DNA of 64,000 nt from Bradyrhizobium septentrionale (GCF_011516645.4 NZ_CP088285.1:1623501-1687500); one strand, 5' to 3'. Shown: positions 45,044 through 54,087, counted from the stretch's first letter. The notes: a model not told the origin generated them from the sequence alone. Numbers and translations: made by a program.

Positions 45044-45559
45044 ATGAACCTGTTCGACGTTGTCGTGATCCTCGGCTTGCTGTTCGCGGTGGTCACCGGC
45101 TTCACGACCGGCCTGCTGCGCAGCGCGATCACGATCCTGGCCTATCTCGTCGCCATGCCGCTCGCGGTCGCCGCGATGGCGATGATCGGGCCGCACATCG
45201 CGACGCTTCCGTCGTCGCCGTTTCCGCCCAACGGCGTGCTGCTGTTCGGCCTGTTTCTGCTGATCGGCGTCATCCTCGGAAAGATGGCGCGGACGATGCT
45301 CGACGACACCATCGGTGCGGAGATCGGGATCGGCGACCAGCTCGGCGGCGCGCTGCTCGGCGCGATCAGGGTCGGCCTCGTCGTGACCACGCTGGTTGTG
45401 GTGTTCGATCAGCTGGTGCCGATTGCCAGGCAGCCGCAATTCCTCAACGGATCGCAATTGCGGCCATTGTTCTCCGCGGCCGGACAGGCCGGATTCCGCT
45501 CATTTCCGCCCGAAGCCGCCATGGCGATCGAGCGGCTGCGGCGGGAGCAGCGCATCTAG
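45044..45559 (+). CDS. CvpA family membrane protein
   Basis: 171 residues with four membrane helices and the family pattern NLFDVVVILGLLFAVVTGFTTGLLRSAITI, GVILGKMARTML and GALLGAIRVGLVV. CvpA is linked to colicin V export and envelope homeostasis. It is usually beside purF or radA, but here an IS element follows directly. The TAG stop (45557-45559) lies in the CTAG that the IS duplicated, so the protein end is unchanged by the insertion. Confidence 0.85.
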   Translation: MNLFDVVVILGLLFAVVTGFTTGLLRSAITILAYLVAMPLAVAAMAMIGPHIATLPSSPFPPNGVLLFGLFLLIGVILGKMARTMLDDTIGAEIGIGDQLGGALLGAIRVGLVVTTLVVVFDQLVPIARQPQFLNGSQLRPLFSAAGQAGFRSFPPEAAMAIERLRREQRI

Positions 45560-47003
45560 GAGCCCGTCCAGATATGTTTTCGTGACGGGCATTTGTTGTA
45601 GAGTAGCAGGCTCAGGCTGCGTTTGCGAGGTTGAACAGCTTGAGGAGGTTATGGACGGTGCAGATCATTGTCCACTCGGCGCGCACTTTCTCGATGCCCC
45701 GCAACAGGAACTGGCGGAAGCCTCTTGCCTGTTTGATCTGCCCGAACACCGGCTCCACCACTTGCTTTCGCAATCGGTAGGGTGTTTCGAAGCCGCCATC
45801 GTCGATCTTCTTTCGCATGGCCTGTGTCAGCGGGCCGCCGACTTTTCCGTTCGCTACTGTCGGGTGTTTGGCGCGTCCGGGCGCGACATAGCCATCGATG
45901 CTGCGTGTGTCGAGCGCTTCGAGATTGGCTTCGCTGCAGTAGCCGGAATCCGCTGAGGCCTGCCGCGGCTTGCGGCCAAGATTGCTCTCGATGGCCTCGA
46001 TCAGGGGCACCAACTGGCCCTGATCGCTGCCGTGCTGGGTCAGTTCTTGCGCGACAATGATCTGGGCATGTGCATCGACGGCCGCCTGGGCATTATAGGC
46101 CTGAACGAAGCCATCCTTCGACTTCATGATGCGGCTTTCCGGATCGGTGAAGTTGCGTTGCGCCTTGGGATTGGGTTCCTCCGATGGCAGCGCCGCCGGT
46201 TTGCCCGGCTTCTTGCGGCCTTCGGCCTGGCGCTGCTGTTCCTTTTCGGCCTCGATGCGGCGCTCTTCCTCCGCCGCCAGTTTGGCGTCCGCTTCCAGCG
46301 CCGCCATCGCTTGCTGGATCTTCGCCAGCCGTTTCTGCTTGTCGACGGTCCAGTCCGGCAGTTCGTCGCTGTTGCCGAAAGTCTCATCCTCCGAGGCATC
46401 CGCCGCCTCGGCGGCCGCCAGCATGCGAGCGACCTCGGCCTTCAATTCCGCCTCGCGCTTCTTCATGCGCTCATAACTCATCGCCTTGTGTTTCGACGCG
46501 TTCGCCTTGATCTTCGTACCATCCAGCGCGACATGACCGAGCTTGACCAGCCCGGCCGTCTCGCACAACTTCAGAACCTGCACGAATAGCGCGCCGAGCG
46601 CCTTCAAATGTCGCTTGCGAAAGTCGCTGATCGTCCGAAAATCCGGCGCATCCAGCGCCACGATCATCACAAAATCGTTCCGCTCCCGGCAGGCCTTGGC
46701 AATCCGACGCGACGAATACAGCCCACTCGCATAGCTATGCAGCAGCAGCGCCACCATCATCCGCGGATCAAACGGCGGCTGCCCAAGCCCGCTCACATAG
46801 CTGCCCATGATCTCCCTGAGATCGAGGCTCTCCCGCACCAGATCAACCATAAACCGCGAGACATGGCCTTTCGGCACGAAGTCCTGCACATTCGGCGGCA
46901 GAAGCAGCGTCTGATCGATGTTCCAAGGCCGAAAATACTTGCTCATCGCCCAATGTTGAATCAGACCCGACCAGATTTGAACAGCGACTATCCAGACAAG
47001 CTC
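45560..47003. mobile_element. IS1182-family insertion sequence
   Basis: About 1444 bp. Left end GAGCCCGTCCAGATATG and right end (reverse complement) GAGCTTGTCTGGATAGT are imperfect terminal inverted repeats. The element is flanked by direct repeats CTAG (45556-45559 and 47004-47007), a palindromic 4-bp target. It carries one intact transposase gene, so it may be active. Confidence 0.85.
45612..46946 (-). CDS. IS1182-family transposase (DDE)
   Basis: 444 residues, full length. DUF772 N-terminal domain (DLVRESLDLREIMGSY to GLYSSRRIAKACRERNDF), first Asp in HVALDGTKIKANAS, a coiled Ala/Glu-rich insertion (about 160-265), second Asp in SADSGYC and Glu in VVEPVFGQIKQARGFRQF. No frameshift or internal stop. 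It is flanked by terminal inverted repeats at 45560 and 47003. Confidence 0.93.
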   Translation of the reverse strand: MSKYFRPWNIDQTLLLPPNVQDFVPKGHVSRFMVDLVRESLDLREIMGSYVSGLGQPPFDPRMMVALLLHSYASGLYSSRRIAKACRERNDFVMIVALDAPDFRTISDFRKRHLKALGALFVQVLKLCETAGLVKLGHVALDGTKIKANASKHKAMSYERMKKREAELKAEVARMLAAAEAADASEDETFGNSDELPDWTVDKQKRLAKIQQAMAALEADAKLAAEEERRIEAEKEQQRQAEGRKKPGKPAALPSEEPNPKAQRNFTDPESRIMKSKDGFVQAYNAQAAVDAHAQIIVAQELTQHGSDQGQLVPLIEAIESNLGRKPRQASADSGYCSEANLEALDTRSIDGYVAPGRAKHPTVANGKVGGPLTQAMRKKIDDGGFETPYRLRKQVVEPVFGQIKQARGFRQFLLRGIEKVRAEWTMICTVHNLLKLFNLANAA

Positions 47004-47144
47004 CTAGCCTGCCGCGCTCACCCGCCTGTTCCGATCCGGCATGCACTTATGCATTGCACCTCCCTTACTGGCGCCGCCGGGCTTGGCTAGACTGGCGCCA
47101 TCAAAACCTTACAAACCGACCCAACATCACAGGGAGTGAAACTC

Positions 47145-47927
47145 GTGGATCTTGGAATCAAAGGCCGCCGCGCCATCGTCTGCGCATCGAGCAAGGGACT
47201 GGGCCGCGCCTGCGCGATCGCGCTCGCCAATGAGGGCGTGCATGTCACGCTGACGGCGCGCGGCGCCGAGGCGCTGAAGCAGACCGCCGACGAGATCCGT
47301 AAAGGCCATCCCGCCGTCACCGTCACCGAGATCGTCGGCGACATCACGACCCCGGCAGGACGCGAAGCCGTGCTCAAGGCCTGCCCCGATCCGGATATCC
47401 TGATCAACAATGCGGGTGGCCCGCCGCCCGGCGACTTCCGCAACTGGACCCGCGACGACTGGATCAAGGCAATCGACGCCAACATGCTGACGCCGATCGA
47501 GCTGATCAAGGCGACCGTCGACGGCATGATGGCTCGCAAGTTCGGTCGCATCGTCAATATCACCTCGGCGGCGGTGAAGGCGCCGATCGAGATTCTCGGC
47601 CTCTCCAACGGCGCCCGCGCCGGCCTCACCGGCTTCGTCGCCGGCCTGTCGCGCAAGACCGTGATCAACAACGTCACCATCAACGGCCTGCTGCCGGGCC
47701 CGTTCGACACCGACCGTCTGCGCGGCACCGGCAAGGCGGAAGCCGAAAAGCGCGGCCTTTCGATCGAGGCTGTCATGACCGAGCGCGCCAAGCTGAACCC
47801 CGCCGGCCGCTTCGGTCATCCCGATGAATTCGGCTACGCCTGCGCCTTCCTGTGTGGCGACAAGGCCGGCTTCATCACCGGGCAGAACATCCTGCTCGAT
47901 GGCGGCGCCTTCCCCGGTACGCTGTGA
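47145..47927 (+). CDS. SDR-family protein (BKR-like) with altered catalytic residues
   Basis: 260 residues from GTG 47145, 8 nt after AGGGAG; an upstream in-frame GTG at 47136 overlaps that site and is unlikely. The nucleotide motif ASSKGLGRACA and DILINNAGGPPPGD are present. Where SDRs have YxxxK this protein has LSNGARAGL, so the catalytic Tyr and Lys are replaced by Leu and Arg. This matches the divergent 3-oxoacyl-ACP-reductase-like subgroup described as lacking the tetrad (cd05344, from memory). The stop overlaps the next start (GTGA). Confidence 0.85.
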   Translation: MDLGIKGRRAIVCASSKGLGRACAIALANEGVHVTLTARGAEALKQTADEIRKGHPAVTVTEIVGDITTPAGREAVLKACPDPDILINNAGGPPPGDFRNWTRDDWIKAIDANMLTPIELIKATVDGMMARKFGRIVNITSAAVKAPIEILGLSNGARAGLTGFVAGLSRKTVINNVTINGLLPGPFDTDRLRGTGKAEAEKRGLSIEAVMTERAKLNPAGRFGHPDEFGYACAFLCGDKAGFITGQNILLDGGAFPGTL

Positions 47928-48913
47928 GAGCGGTCTGGTACGAGCGGACAGGCGCGGCGCCGACGGTGCTCACCGTCGGCGAGATGCCGACGCCTGATGC
48001 GGCCCCCGGCGAGGTCCGGGTTCGTCTCGAGGCTTCAGGCGTCAATCCGGCCGATGTCGGCCGCCGCAGCGGCAACTATCGCGCGATGGAATTTCTACGC
48101 GTGATCCCGAACAGCGACGGCGCCGGGATCATCGACCAGGTCGGTGAAGGCGTCACCCGCTTTGCGGTCGGCGACCGGGTCTGGCTGTTCAACGGCCAGC
48201 GCAACGGCCGCGCCTTCGGCACCGCAGCCGAGTACATCACGCTTGCCGATTATCTGGTGACGCCGCTGCCGCCGGACGTGTCGTTCGCGGCAGGTGCTAC
48301 GCTCGGCATTCCCTGCATGACCGCGTGGTGTGCGCTGTTTGCCGACGGTCCGATCGCGGGGCAGACGGTGCTGGTCACCGGCGGCGCCGGCGCGGTCGGC
48401 CACTATGCCGTGCAGCTCGCGAAATGGGGCGGTGCGCGCGTCATCGCCACCGTGAGTTCGCAGGCCAAGGACGTGGAAGCCCGGCTTGCCGGTGCCGACA
48501 CGGTCGTCAACTACCGGACCGAGGACGTCGTCTCGAAGGTGATGGCGTTCACCGAGAACCGCGGCGTCGACCGCGTGATCGACGTCGATTTCGGCGGCAA
48601 CCTCGCGACCACGCTGAAGATCATGGCGATGAACTCGACGATCGCGGTCTACGCCACCAACGGCAACCGCACGCCGACGCTGCCGGTGCGCGAATTGATG
48701 GAGAAATGCGTCACGGTGCGCTCGCTGGTGCTGTTCGCACTGCCGCGGCCACTGCTCGCGGCCGCGCAGGCCGATATCACGAAGTGGCTGGAGTCGGGCA
48801 CCCGGGTGCACAACATCGCCGGCCAGTTCGCGTTGGCGGAGACCGCCGACGCCCATCTCGCCGTCGAGAAGGGCGACAAGGTCGGCACCGTGATCGTCGA
48901 CTGCGCGCGGTGA
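47924..48913 (+). CDS. NADPH:quinone oxidoreductase-like (zinc-free MDR)
   Basis: 329 residues from GTG 47924, which overlaps the SDR stop. MDR fold: GroES-like N-terminal (EVRVRLEASGVNPADVGRRSG), GDRVWLFNG, then Rossmann motif VLVTGGAGAVGHYAVQLAKWGGARVIATV and the tail KGDKVGTVIVD. There are no structural or catalytic zinc cysteines, typical of the QOR/zeta-crystallin group. It reduces quinones or enones with NADPH. Translational coupling suggests a shared pathway with the SDR. Confidence 0.88.
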   Translation: MRAVWYERTGAAPTVLTVGEMPTPDAAPGEVRVRLEASGVNPADVGRRSGNYRAMEFLRVIPNSDGAGIIDQVGEGVTRFAVGDRVWLFNGQRNGRAFGTAAEYITLADYLVTPLPPDVSFAAGATLGIPCMTAWCALFADGPIAGQTVLVTGGAGAVGHYAVQLAKWGGARVIATVSSQAKDVEARLAGADTVVNYRTEDVVSKVMAFTENRGVDRVIDVDFGGNLATTLKIMAMNSTIAVYATNGNRTPTLPVRELMEKCVTVRSLVLFALPRPLLAAAQADITKWLESGTRVHNIAGQFALAETADAHLAVEKGDKVGTVIVDCAR

Positions 48914-48925
48914 TAGGCACGCTCT

Positions 48926-49081
48926 CTTCCCCCTCTCCCCGTTCTTACGGGGAGAGGGTTGGGGTGAGGGGCTTCCACCGCAAAGACGGTGAAGATGGAG
49001 TCTACACAAGCTCCCCCTCACCCGGATCGCATTCCGCTTCGCTGCATGCGATCCGACCTCTCCCCGCAAGCGGGGCGAGGT
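48926..49081. repeat. Composite palindromic element, copy 1
   Basis: Hairpin CCCTCTCCCC / GGGGAGAGGG, then GGGTGAGGGG, a unique loop of about 55 bp, CCCCTCACCC, hairpin GGATCGCA / TGCGATCC, hairpin CCTCTCCCCGC / GCGGGGCGAGG. It is in the opposite orientation to the copies at 53942, 55630 and 61766. Confidence 0.8.
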
Positions 49082-49128
49082 AAAGTGAGCAACGCGAACG
49101 AGAGAAACAAAAAACCGGGACACGCCGC

Positions 49129-49977
49129 ATGCAATGGACGATCGGCAAGGTCAAGATCACAAAAGTCGTCGAGCTCGAGACCGTCGGCAGCACGCGCTTC
49201 ATCCTGCCGCTGGCCGGCCGGGAGGAGATCCAGAGCCTGCCCTGGCTGATCCCGCATTTCGCCAACGAGGAGGGCCGGCTGAAAATGTCGATCCATTCGC
49301 TGCTGGTGGAAACGCCGGAGCACCGAATCATCGTCGATACCGGGCTCGGCAACGACAAGCAGGGCCGCAATGTACCGACCTGGAACAACCGCAGCGATCC
49401 GTTCCTGGAGAAGCTGACCGCGGCCGGATTTTCCCCTGACAGCATCGATACCGTGCTGTGCACGCATCTGCACGTCGACCATGTCGGCTGGAACACGAAG
49501 CTCGTCGACGGCAAATGGGTGCCGACCTTCGCCAAGGCGCGTTACGTGTTCGGCAAGACCGAATACGACTACTGGCGCGACCATAGCGACGATCCCGCCC
49601 ACGCCGTCGTGTTCGCGGACTCCGTGAAACCAATCGCGGATGCCGGCAAGGCCGAGCTGGTGCCGAGCGACCACCGGCTGACCGAGGAGATCACGCTGAT
49701 CCCGACGCCGGGTCACAGCCCCGGCCACATGAGCATCCATATCAAATCCGGCGGCGAGCAAGCGCTGCTGACCGGCGATGCCGCGCATCATCCCTGCCAG
49801 ATGTATCACCTCGACTGGTCTGCGACCGTGGATTCCGATCCGAAGCAGTCGGCCGCGACGCGGCGCGACTTGTTCTCGCGCTTTGCCGATACGCCGACGC
49901 TGGTGATCGGCGGGCATTTCAGTGCCGGCCACATCCAGCGCGACGGCGACGCGTTCCGCTTCATCGCGCTGGGGTGA
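49129..49977 (+). CDS. Metallo-beta-lactamase-fold hydrolase
   Basis: 282 residues. Zinc motif THLHVDHVGWN (H113, H115, D117, H118), GHSPGHMS with the third His and D in TGDAAHHPCQ. The SIHSLLVETPEHRIIVDTGLGN start resembles AHL-lactonase/AttM-type and glyoxalase II-like members. The substrate is unknown. A second, related MBL gene lies at 53050, with FAH, GST and serine hydrolase genes between them. The preceding DNA is a palindromic repeat, so the promoter is not evident. Confidence 0.87.
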   Translation: MQWTIGKVKITKVVELETVGSTRFILPLAGREEIQSLPWLIPHFANEEGRLKMSIHSLLVETPEHRIIVDTGLGNDKQGRNVPTWNNRSDPFLEKLTAAGFSPDSIDTVLCTHLHVDHVGWNTKLVDGKWVPTFAKARYVFGKTEYDYWRDHSDDPAHAVVFADSVKPIADAGKAELVPSDHRLTEEITLIPTPGHSPGHMSIHIKSGGEQALLTGDAAHHPCQMYHLDWSATVDSDPKQSAATRRDLFSRFADTPTLVIGGHFSAGHIQRDGDAFRFIALG

Positions 49978-50117
49978 TCGGCCCGAACTGGCCTTGAAAT
50001 AAGGCTTGGCTGCAATGCACCGCGCTCATGGCGGTTGAATTTCCCGGCGCGCTGTTCCATGAAGCGTGTCGAGGTATACCAGTAACAATCCTCAGGACAT
50101 CGTAGGGAGTGATCAAC

Positions 50118-50960
50118 ATGAAGCTTGTTCGTTATGGCGAAAAGGGTGCGGAAAAGCCCGGTCTGATCGACAAATCCGGCCAGCTGCGCGACCTCTCGGC
50201 CCAACTCAAGGACCTCACCGGCGACGCCTACGCGCCGGACTCACTGAAGAAGCTTGCTGGCCTCGATCCCGCCTCCCTGCCCGCCGTCTCTGGCAAGCCG
50301 CGCTTCGGTGCCCCGGTCACCGGCATCTCCAAATTCGTCGCGATCGGCCTGAACTATTCCGACCACGCCAAGGAAACCGGCGCGGCGATCCCGACCGAAC
50401 CGATCATCTTCATGAAGGCGAACACCTCCCTGAGCGGCCCGAACGACGCGGTCGAAAAGCCGCGCGGCTCGACCAAGCTCGACTGGGAAGTCGAGATCGC
50501 CGCGATCATCGGCACCCGCGCCAAATATGTCTCGGAAGCCGACGCGCTGAACCACGTCGCCGGCTATTGTGTCTGCAACGACGTCTCCGAGCGCAACTTC
50601 CAGACCGAGCGGCTCGGACAGTGGACCAAGGGCAAGTCGCACGACACGTTCGGCCCGGTCGGCCCCTGGCTCGTCACCAAGGACGAGATCAAGGACGTGC
50701 AAGACCTGTCGATGTGGCTCGACGTCAACGGCCAGCGCCGCCAGACCGGCTCGACCAAGACCATGATCTTCTCGATGGCGAAGTGCATCGCCTACGTCTC
50801 GCAGTTCATGACGCTGCTGCCCGGTGACATCATCACCACCGGCACCCCGCCCGGTGTCGGCCTCGGCATGAAGCCGCCAACCTTCCTCAACGTCGGCGAC
50901 GTCGTGACGCTCGGCATCGAAGGTCTCGGCGAGCAGCGCCAGGAAATCGTCGCGGCGTAA
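50118..50960 (+). CDS. Fumarylacetoacetate hydrolase (FAH) family enzyme
   Basis: 280 residues from ATG 50118, 9 nt after TAGGGAG (an in-frame GTG at 50109 is too close to it). FAH fold: FVAIGLNYSDHAKETG, PIIFMKANTSLSGPND, metal ligands in DWEVEIAAIIG, CVCNDVSERNFQ, GKSHDTFGPVGPWLVT and TGTPPGVGLGMKPP. This group includes 2-keto-3-deoxy-acid and acylpyruvate hydrolases; the exact substrate is unknown. It requires a divalent metal. Confidence 0.9.
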   Translation: MKLVRYGEKGAEKPGLIDKSGQLRDLSAQLKDLTGDAYAPDSLKKLAGLDPASLPAVSGKPRFGAPVTGISKFVAIGLNYSDHAKETGAAIPTEPIIFMKANTSLSGPNDAVEKPRGSTKLDWEVEIAAIIGTRAKYVSEADALNHVAGYCVCNDVSERNFQTERLGQWTKGKSHDTFGPVGPWLVTKDEIKDVQDLSMWLDVNGQRRQTGSTKTMIFSMAKCIAYVSQFMTLLPGDIITTGTPPGVGLGMKPPTFLNVGDVVTLGIEGLGEQRQEIVAA

Positions 50961-50971
50961 TTTGCGGGATC

Positions 50972-51115
50972 GTCATCCTGAGGAGCGCGCAACGCGCGCG
51001 TCTCCAAGGATGAGCCAAGGACGCCGTCACCCAAGCGCTCGAAGGGTGACGGAAGCGCATCGATCACTCCCCATCCTTCGAGACGCGCGCCCAAGGGCGC
51101 GCTCCTCAGGATGAC
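50972..51115. repeat. Nested 144-bp palindromic element
   Basis: Outer arms of 19 bp (GTCATCCTGAGGAGCGCGC and its exact complement), middle arms around CGTCTCCAAGGATG / CATCCTTCGAGACG, inner arms CGTCACCC / GGGTGACG. It fills the gap between FAH and GST genes. Confidence 0.8.
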
Positions 51116-51144
51116 GACTGTGTGTTCGGAAAGAGGTCATCTCC

Positions 51145-51759
51145 ATGAAACTCACCTTCTCTCCCGCCTCCCCGTTCGCCCGCAAGGTGCGCATCGCGGC
51201 GATCGAGCTTGGTCTGATCGACAAGATCGAGCTGGTGCCGGCCAGTGTCGCGCCGGGACAGGCCAACGACGAATACTCGAAGATCTCGCCGTTGAAGAAA
51301 CTGCCGGTGCTGATCCTCGACCATGGCGACGTGATTCTGGATTCCTACGTCATCGTCGAATATCTCAACGAGATCGGCGGCGGCCGGCTGATCCCGGGCT
51401 ACGGCCCGCGGCGCTGGAAGCTGAAGACCGATCACTCGCTGATCAACGGTATGCTCGATTCCATGCTGCTGTGCCGCTACGAGAAGATGGTGCGGCCGCA
51501 GGGCTCGCTGTGGCAAGCCTGGTACGACGATCACTGGAACAGGGCCTGGGCCGGCATGGCGCGGTTCGAGAACCGGCCGGACGTGCTGGACGGTTCGTCG
51601 TTCGACATCGCGCAGATCGGCCTCGTTTGCGTGCTCGGCTATGCCGACTTCCGCTTCGCCGATAGCGGCTGGCGCAAGGCCTATCCCAAGCTCGACGCCT
51701 TCTACCAGAAAATGCTGGAGCGGCCGTCGGTGAAGATCTCGGCGCCGCCTGCGGCATAG
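51145..51759 (+). CDS. Glutathione S-transferase
   Basis: 204 residues. Thioredoxin-like N-terminal domain (MKLTFSPASPFARKVRIAAIE, catalytic Ser/Cys-type position at S6-S9; SPLKKLPVLILDHGDVILDS with cis-Pro and the Glu/Asp-Ser glutathione site) and an all-helical C-terminal domain (GSSFDIAQIGLVCVLGYADFRF). It conjugates or reduces with glutathione. AAAGAGGT precedes the ATG. It is 19 bp before a serine hydrolase gene. Confidence 0.9.
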   Translation: MKLTFSPASPFARKVRIAAIELGLIDKIELVPASVAPGQANDEYSKISPLKKLPVLILDHGDVILDSYVIVEYLNEIGGGRLIPGYGPRRWKLKTDHSLINGMLDSMLLCRYEKMVRPQGSLWQAWYDDHWNRAWAGMARFENRPDVLDGSSFDIAQIGLVCVLGYADFRFADSGWRKAYPKLDAFYQKMLERPSVKISAPPAA

Positions 51760-51778
51760 CGGAAGAAGCCGGGGAGAA

Positions 51779-52975
51779 ATGACGATGCGCCATCGCTTCC
51801 CCCGCCTCTCACGTCTCGGCGCGAGCCTCGCGCTCGCGTTGACGGCCTCAATCGCCAATCTGAGGGCCGACGATATGACACCTCGACAACAACGCCAGCC
51901 TTGCGGATCGCCGGCCGCGCTCGACGACGGTTGGGTGACTGCCTCGCCGGAAAGCGTCGGCATGGATAGTGAGCGACTGTGCGGCATCGCCGCGCGGCTC
52001 AGCCTGCGCAGCAGCGAGGTGCATTCCGTTGTCGTGGCACGTCACGGCAGACTGGTATTCGAGCAGTATTTTTCCGGCATCGACCAGCCGTGGGGCCAGC
52101 CCGAAGGCCGCACCGAATTCACCGCGACGACCAAGCACGACATGCGCTCGGCGACGAAGAGCGTAACGGCATTGCTGGTCGGCATCGCCATCGACCGCAA
52201 ACTGATCGCCAGCGCCAATGAGCCCGTGGTGAAATTCTTTCCCGAGCATCATCAGGTGAAATCAGCCGGCTGGGACGCAATCACGCTGCACCATTTGCTG
52301 ACGATGTCATCGGGCATCAAATGGGACGAGACGCTGCCCTGGACCGATCCCAACAACGACGAACCGCATCTCGCTTTCGATGCCGATCCGATCGGCTACG
52401 TGCTGGCCAAGCCGATCGCAGCACCCCCGGACACGCTGTGGACCTACAATGGCGGCGGCACCGATCTGCTCGGCAACATTATCGAGCAAGTCTCCGGCAA
52501 ATCGCTCGAGGCGTTCGCGCGCGAGGTGCTGTTCGAGCCGCTCGGCATCACCGATTTCGAATGGAAGACCTACAAGAACGGCAAGATCGCTGCTGCGTCC
52601 GGCCTCAGGCTGCGGCCGCGCGACGCCGCAAAAATCGGCCAGCTCGTGCTCGATCACGGGCGATGGAAGGAGCAGCAGATCGTCCCGGCCGAGTGGATGG
52701 ACCAGTCGATCGCACCGCACTTCCAGGCGGTCGGCTATTTCGGCGGCACGCTATTCTATGGCCATCAATGGTGGGTGGGGCGGTCATTTGCGGCGGGGAA
52801 AGAGATCAGGTGGGCCGGCGCCTTTGGTTGGGGCGGCCAGCGCATCATCGCCGTGCCCGATCTCGACCTTGTGATGATGACGACGGCAGCCCAGTACGGC
52901 CAACCGAAGGAAGGCCTTGCGGCAATGGATATCCTCACCAACATCATCATTCCCGCCGTGCGCGACGCGCACTAG
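51779..52975 (+). CDS. Serine hydrolase, class C beta-lactamase family
   Basis: 398 residues with an exported N-terminus (RLGASLALALTASIANLRA). Catalytic motifs of the family: S124-x-x-K127 in MRSATKSVTALLVGIA and YNGGGTDLLGN (Y-x-N equivalent), with a terminal HQWWVG replacing the KTG box. Such proteins act as esterases or peptidases in the periplasm; beta-lactam resistance is not implied. GGGGAGA precedes ATG 51779. Confidence 0.88.
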   Translation: MTMRHRFPRLSRLGASLALALTASIANLRADDMTPRQQRQPCGSPAALDDGWVTASPESVGMDSERLCGIAARLSLRSSEVHSVVVARHGRLVFEQYFSGIDQPWGQPEGRTEFTATTKHDMRSATKSVTALLVGIAIDRKLIASANEPVVKFFPEHHQVKSAGWDAITLHHLLTMSSGIKWDETLPWTDPNNDEPHLAFDADPIGYVLAKPIAAPPDTLWTYNGGGTDLLGNIIEQVSGKSLEAFAREVLFEPLGITDFEWKTYKNGKIAAASGLRLRPRDAAKIGQLVLDHGRWKEQQIVPAEWMDQSIAPHFQAVGYFGGTLFYGHQWWVGRSFAAGKEIRWAGAFGWGGQRIIAVPDLDLVMMTTAAQYGQPKEGLAAMDILTNIIIPAVRDAH

Positions 52976-53049
52976 AACTTTTTTACGCGTTTTCTTCACG
53001 CGAACCGGACTCCACTTCGCTCGAAAACGCTAACGCCGAAGGAATCACC

Positions 53050-53922
53050 ATGAGCCTGAAATTTGCCGCCGGCGATCTCACCATTCATCGCATCGTCGAG
53101 CAGGAAACCACATTCCTGCCCGCGCATGAAATGCTGCCCGGGCTGACGCCGGAAGTCCTCGCGGAGAACCGCGCCTGGATGAAGGAAGCGGGCGCACTCG
53201 ACGACAGCGACACGCTGATCCTGGCGTTCCAGTCCTACATCGTGAAGACGCCGCACCACACCATCCTGATCGACAGCTGCATCGGCAACGACAAGCCGCG
53301 GCCGGCGCGGCCGAAATGGAACATGAAGACCGACGACAGCTATCTGCGCGGCCTCGCGGCGGCGGGCTTTTCGGTCGGTGACATCGACTATGTGATGTGC
53401 ACGCATCTGCACGTCGATCATGTCGGCTGGAACACGCGGCTGGAGAACGGCCGCTGGGTGCCGACCTTCCCGAACGCGCGTTACGTGTTCGACAAGACGG
53501 AGTTCGACTACTGGACCGAGAGCAACGCGAAAGCCGAGGTGCCGCCATTCGTGGACAGCGTGCTGCCGGTGGTCGAGGCCAAGCGGGCCGAGATTGTCGG
53601 CAATGATTTTGCGATCGGCGACCACGCGCGCATCCTGCCGACGCCCGGCCACACGCCGGGCCACGTCGCCTTCAGCTTCGGCCGCGGCAAGGACGATGCG
53701 GTGTTCGCCGGCGATTTGATGCACTCGCCGATCCAGACGCGCTATCCGGAGCTGTCGGCGAAGTTCGATGTCGACCAGGCGCAGGCGGCGAAGACGCGGC
53801 GGAGTTTCCTCGAGCGCTATTGCGACGCCGACACGCTGTGCTGCCCCGCGCATTTCCCCTCGCCCTCGGCCGGCAAGATCAAGCGGAAGGGGAACGGGTT
53901 TGTGTGCGAGACGGTGAGGTAG
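53050..53922 (+). CDS. Metallo-beta-lactamase-fold hydrolase
   Basis: 290 residues. Zinc motif THLHVDHVGWN (H119, H121, D123, H124), GHTPGHVAF, AGDLMHSPIQ, and a final CCPAHFPSPSAGKI that supplies the last His. It shares the THLHVDHVGWNT and GRWVPTFPNARYVF pattern with the gene at 49129, so the two are paralogues, but the N-terminal loop is longer here. Substrate unknown. Confidence 0.87.
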   Translation: MSLKFAAGDLTIHRIVEQETTFLPAHEMLPGLTPEVLAENRAWMKEAGALDDSDTLILAFQSYIVKTPHHTILIDSCIGNDKPRPARPKWNMKTDDSYLRGLAAAGFSVGDIDYVMCTHLHVDHVGWNTRLENGRWVPTFPNARYVFDKTEFDYWTESNAKAEVPPFVDSVLPVVEAKRAEIVGNDFAIGDHARILPTPGHTPGHVAFSFGRGKDDAVFAGDLMHSPIQTRYPELSAKFDVDQAQAAKTRRSFLERYCDADTLCCPAHFPSPSAGKIKRKGNGFVCETVR

Positions 53923-53941
53923 TATCGCCGCTCGCTCGGCT

Positions 53942-54087
53942 CACCTCGCCCCGCTTGCGGGGAGAGGTCGGATTGCATCGACAGATGCGATCCGGGTGAG
54001 GGGGCCCTCCGCAAATTCGGCTCTCAGTGTTCGCGCGGATAAAGCCCCTCACTCCAACCCTCTCCCCGTGAAGAACGGGGAGAGGGA
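53942..54087. repeat. Composite palindromic element, copy 2
   Basis: Hairpin CCTCGCCCCGC / GCGGGGAGAGG, hairpin around CATCGACAGATG with GGATTGCATC / GATGCGATCC, GGGTGAGGGG, a unique loop of about 55 bp, CCCCTCACT, hairpin CCCTCTCCCC / GGGGAGAGGG. It fills the gap between convergent MBL and ogt genes. Confidence 0.8.
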
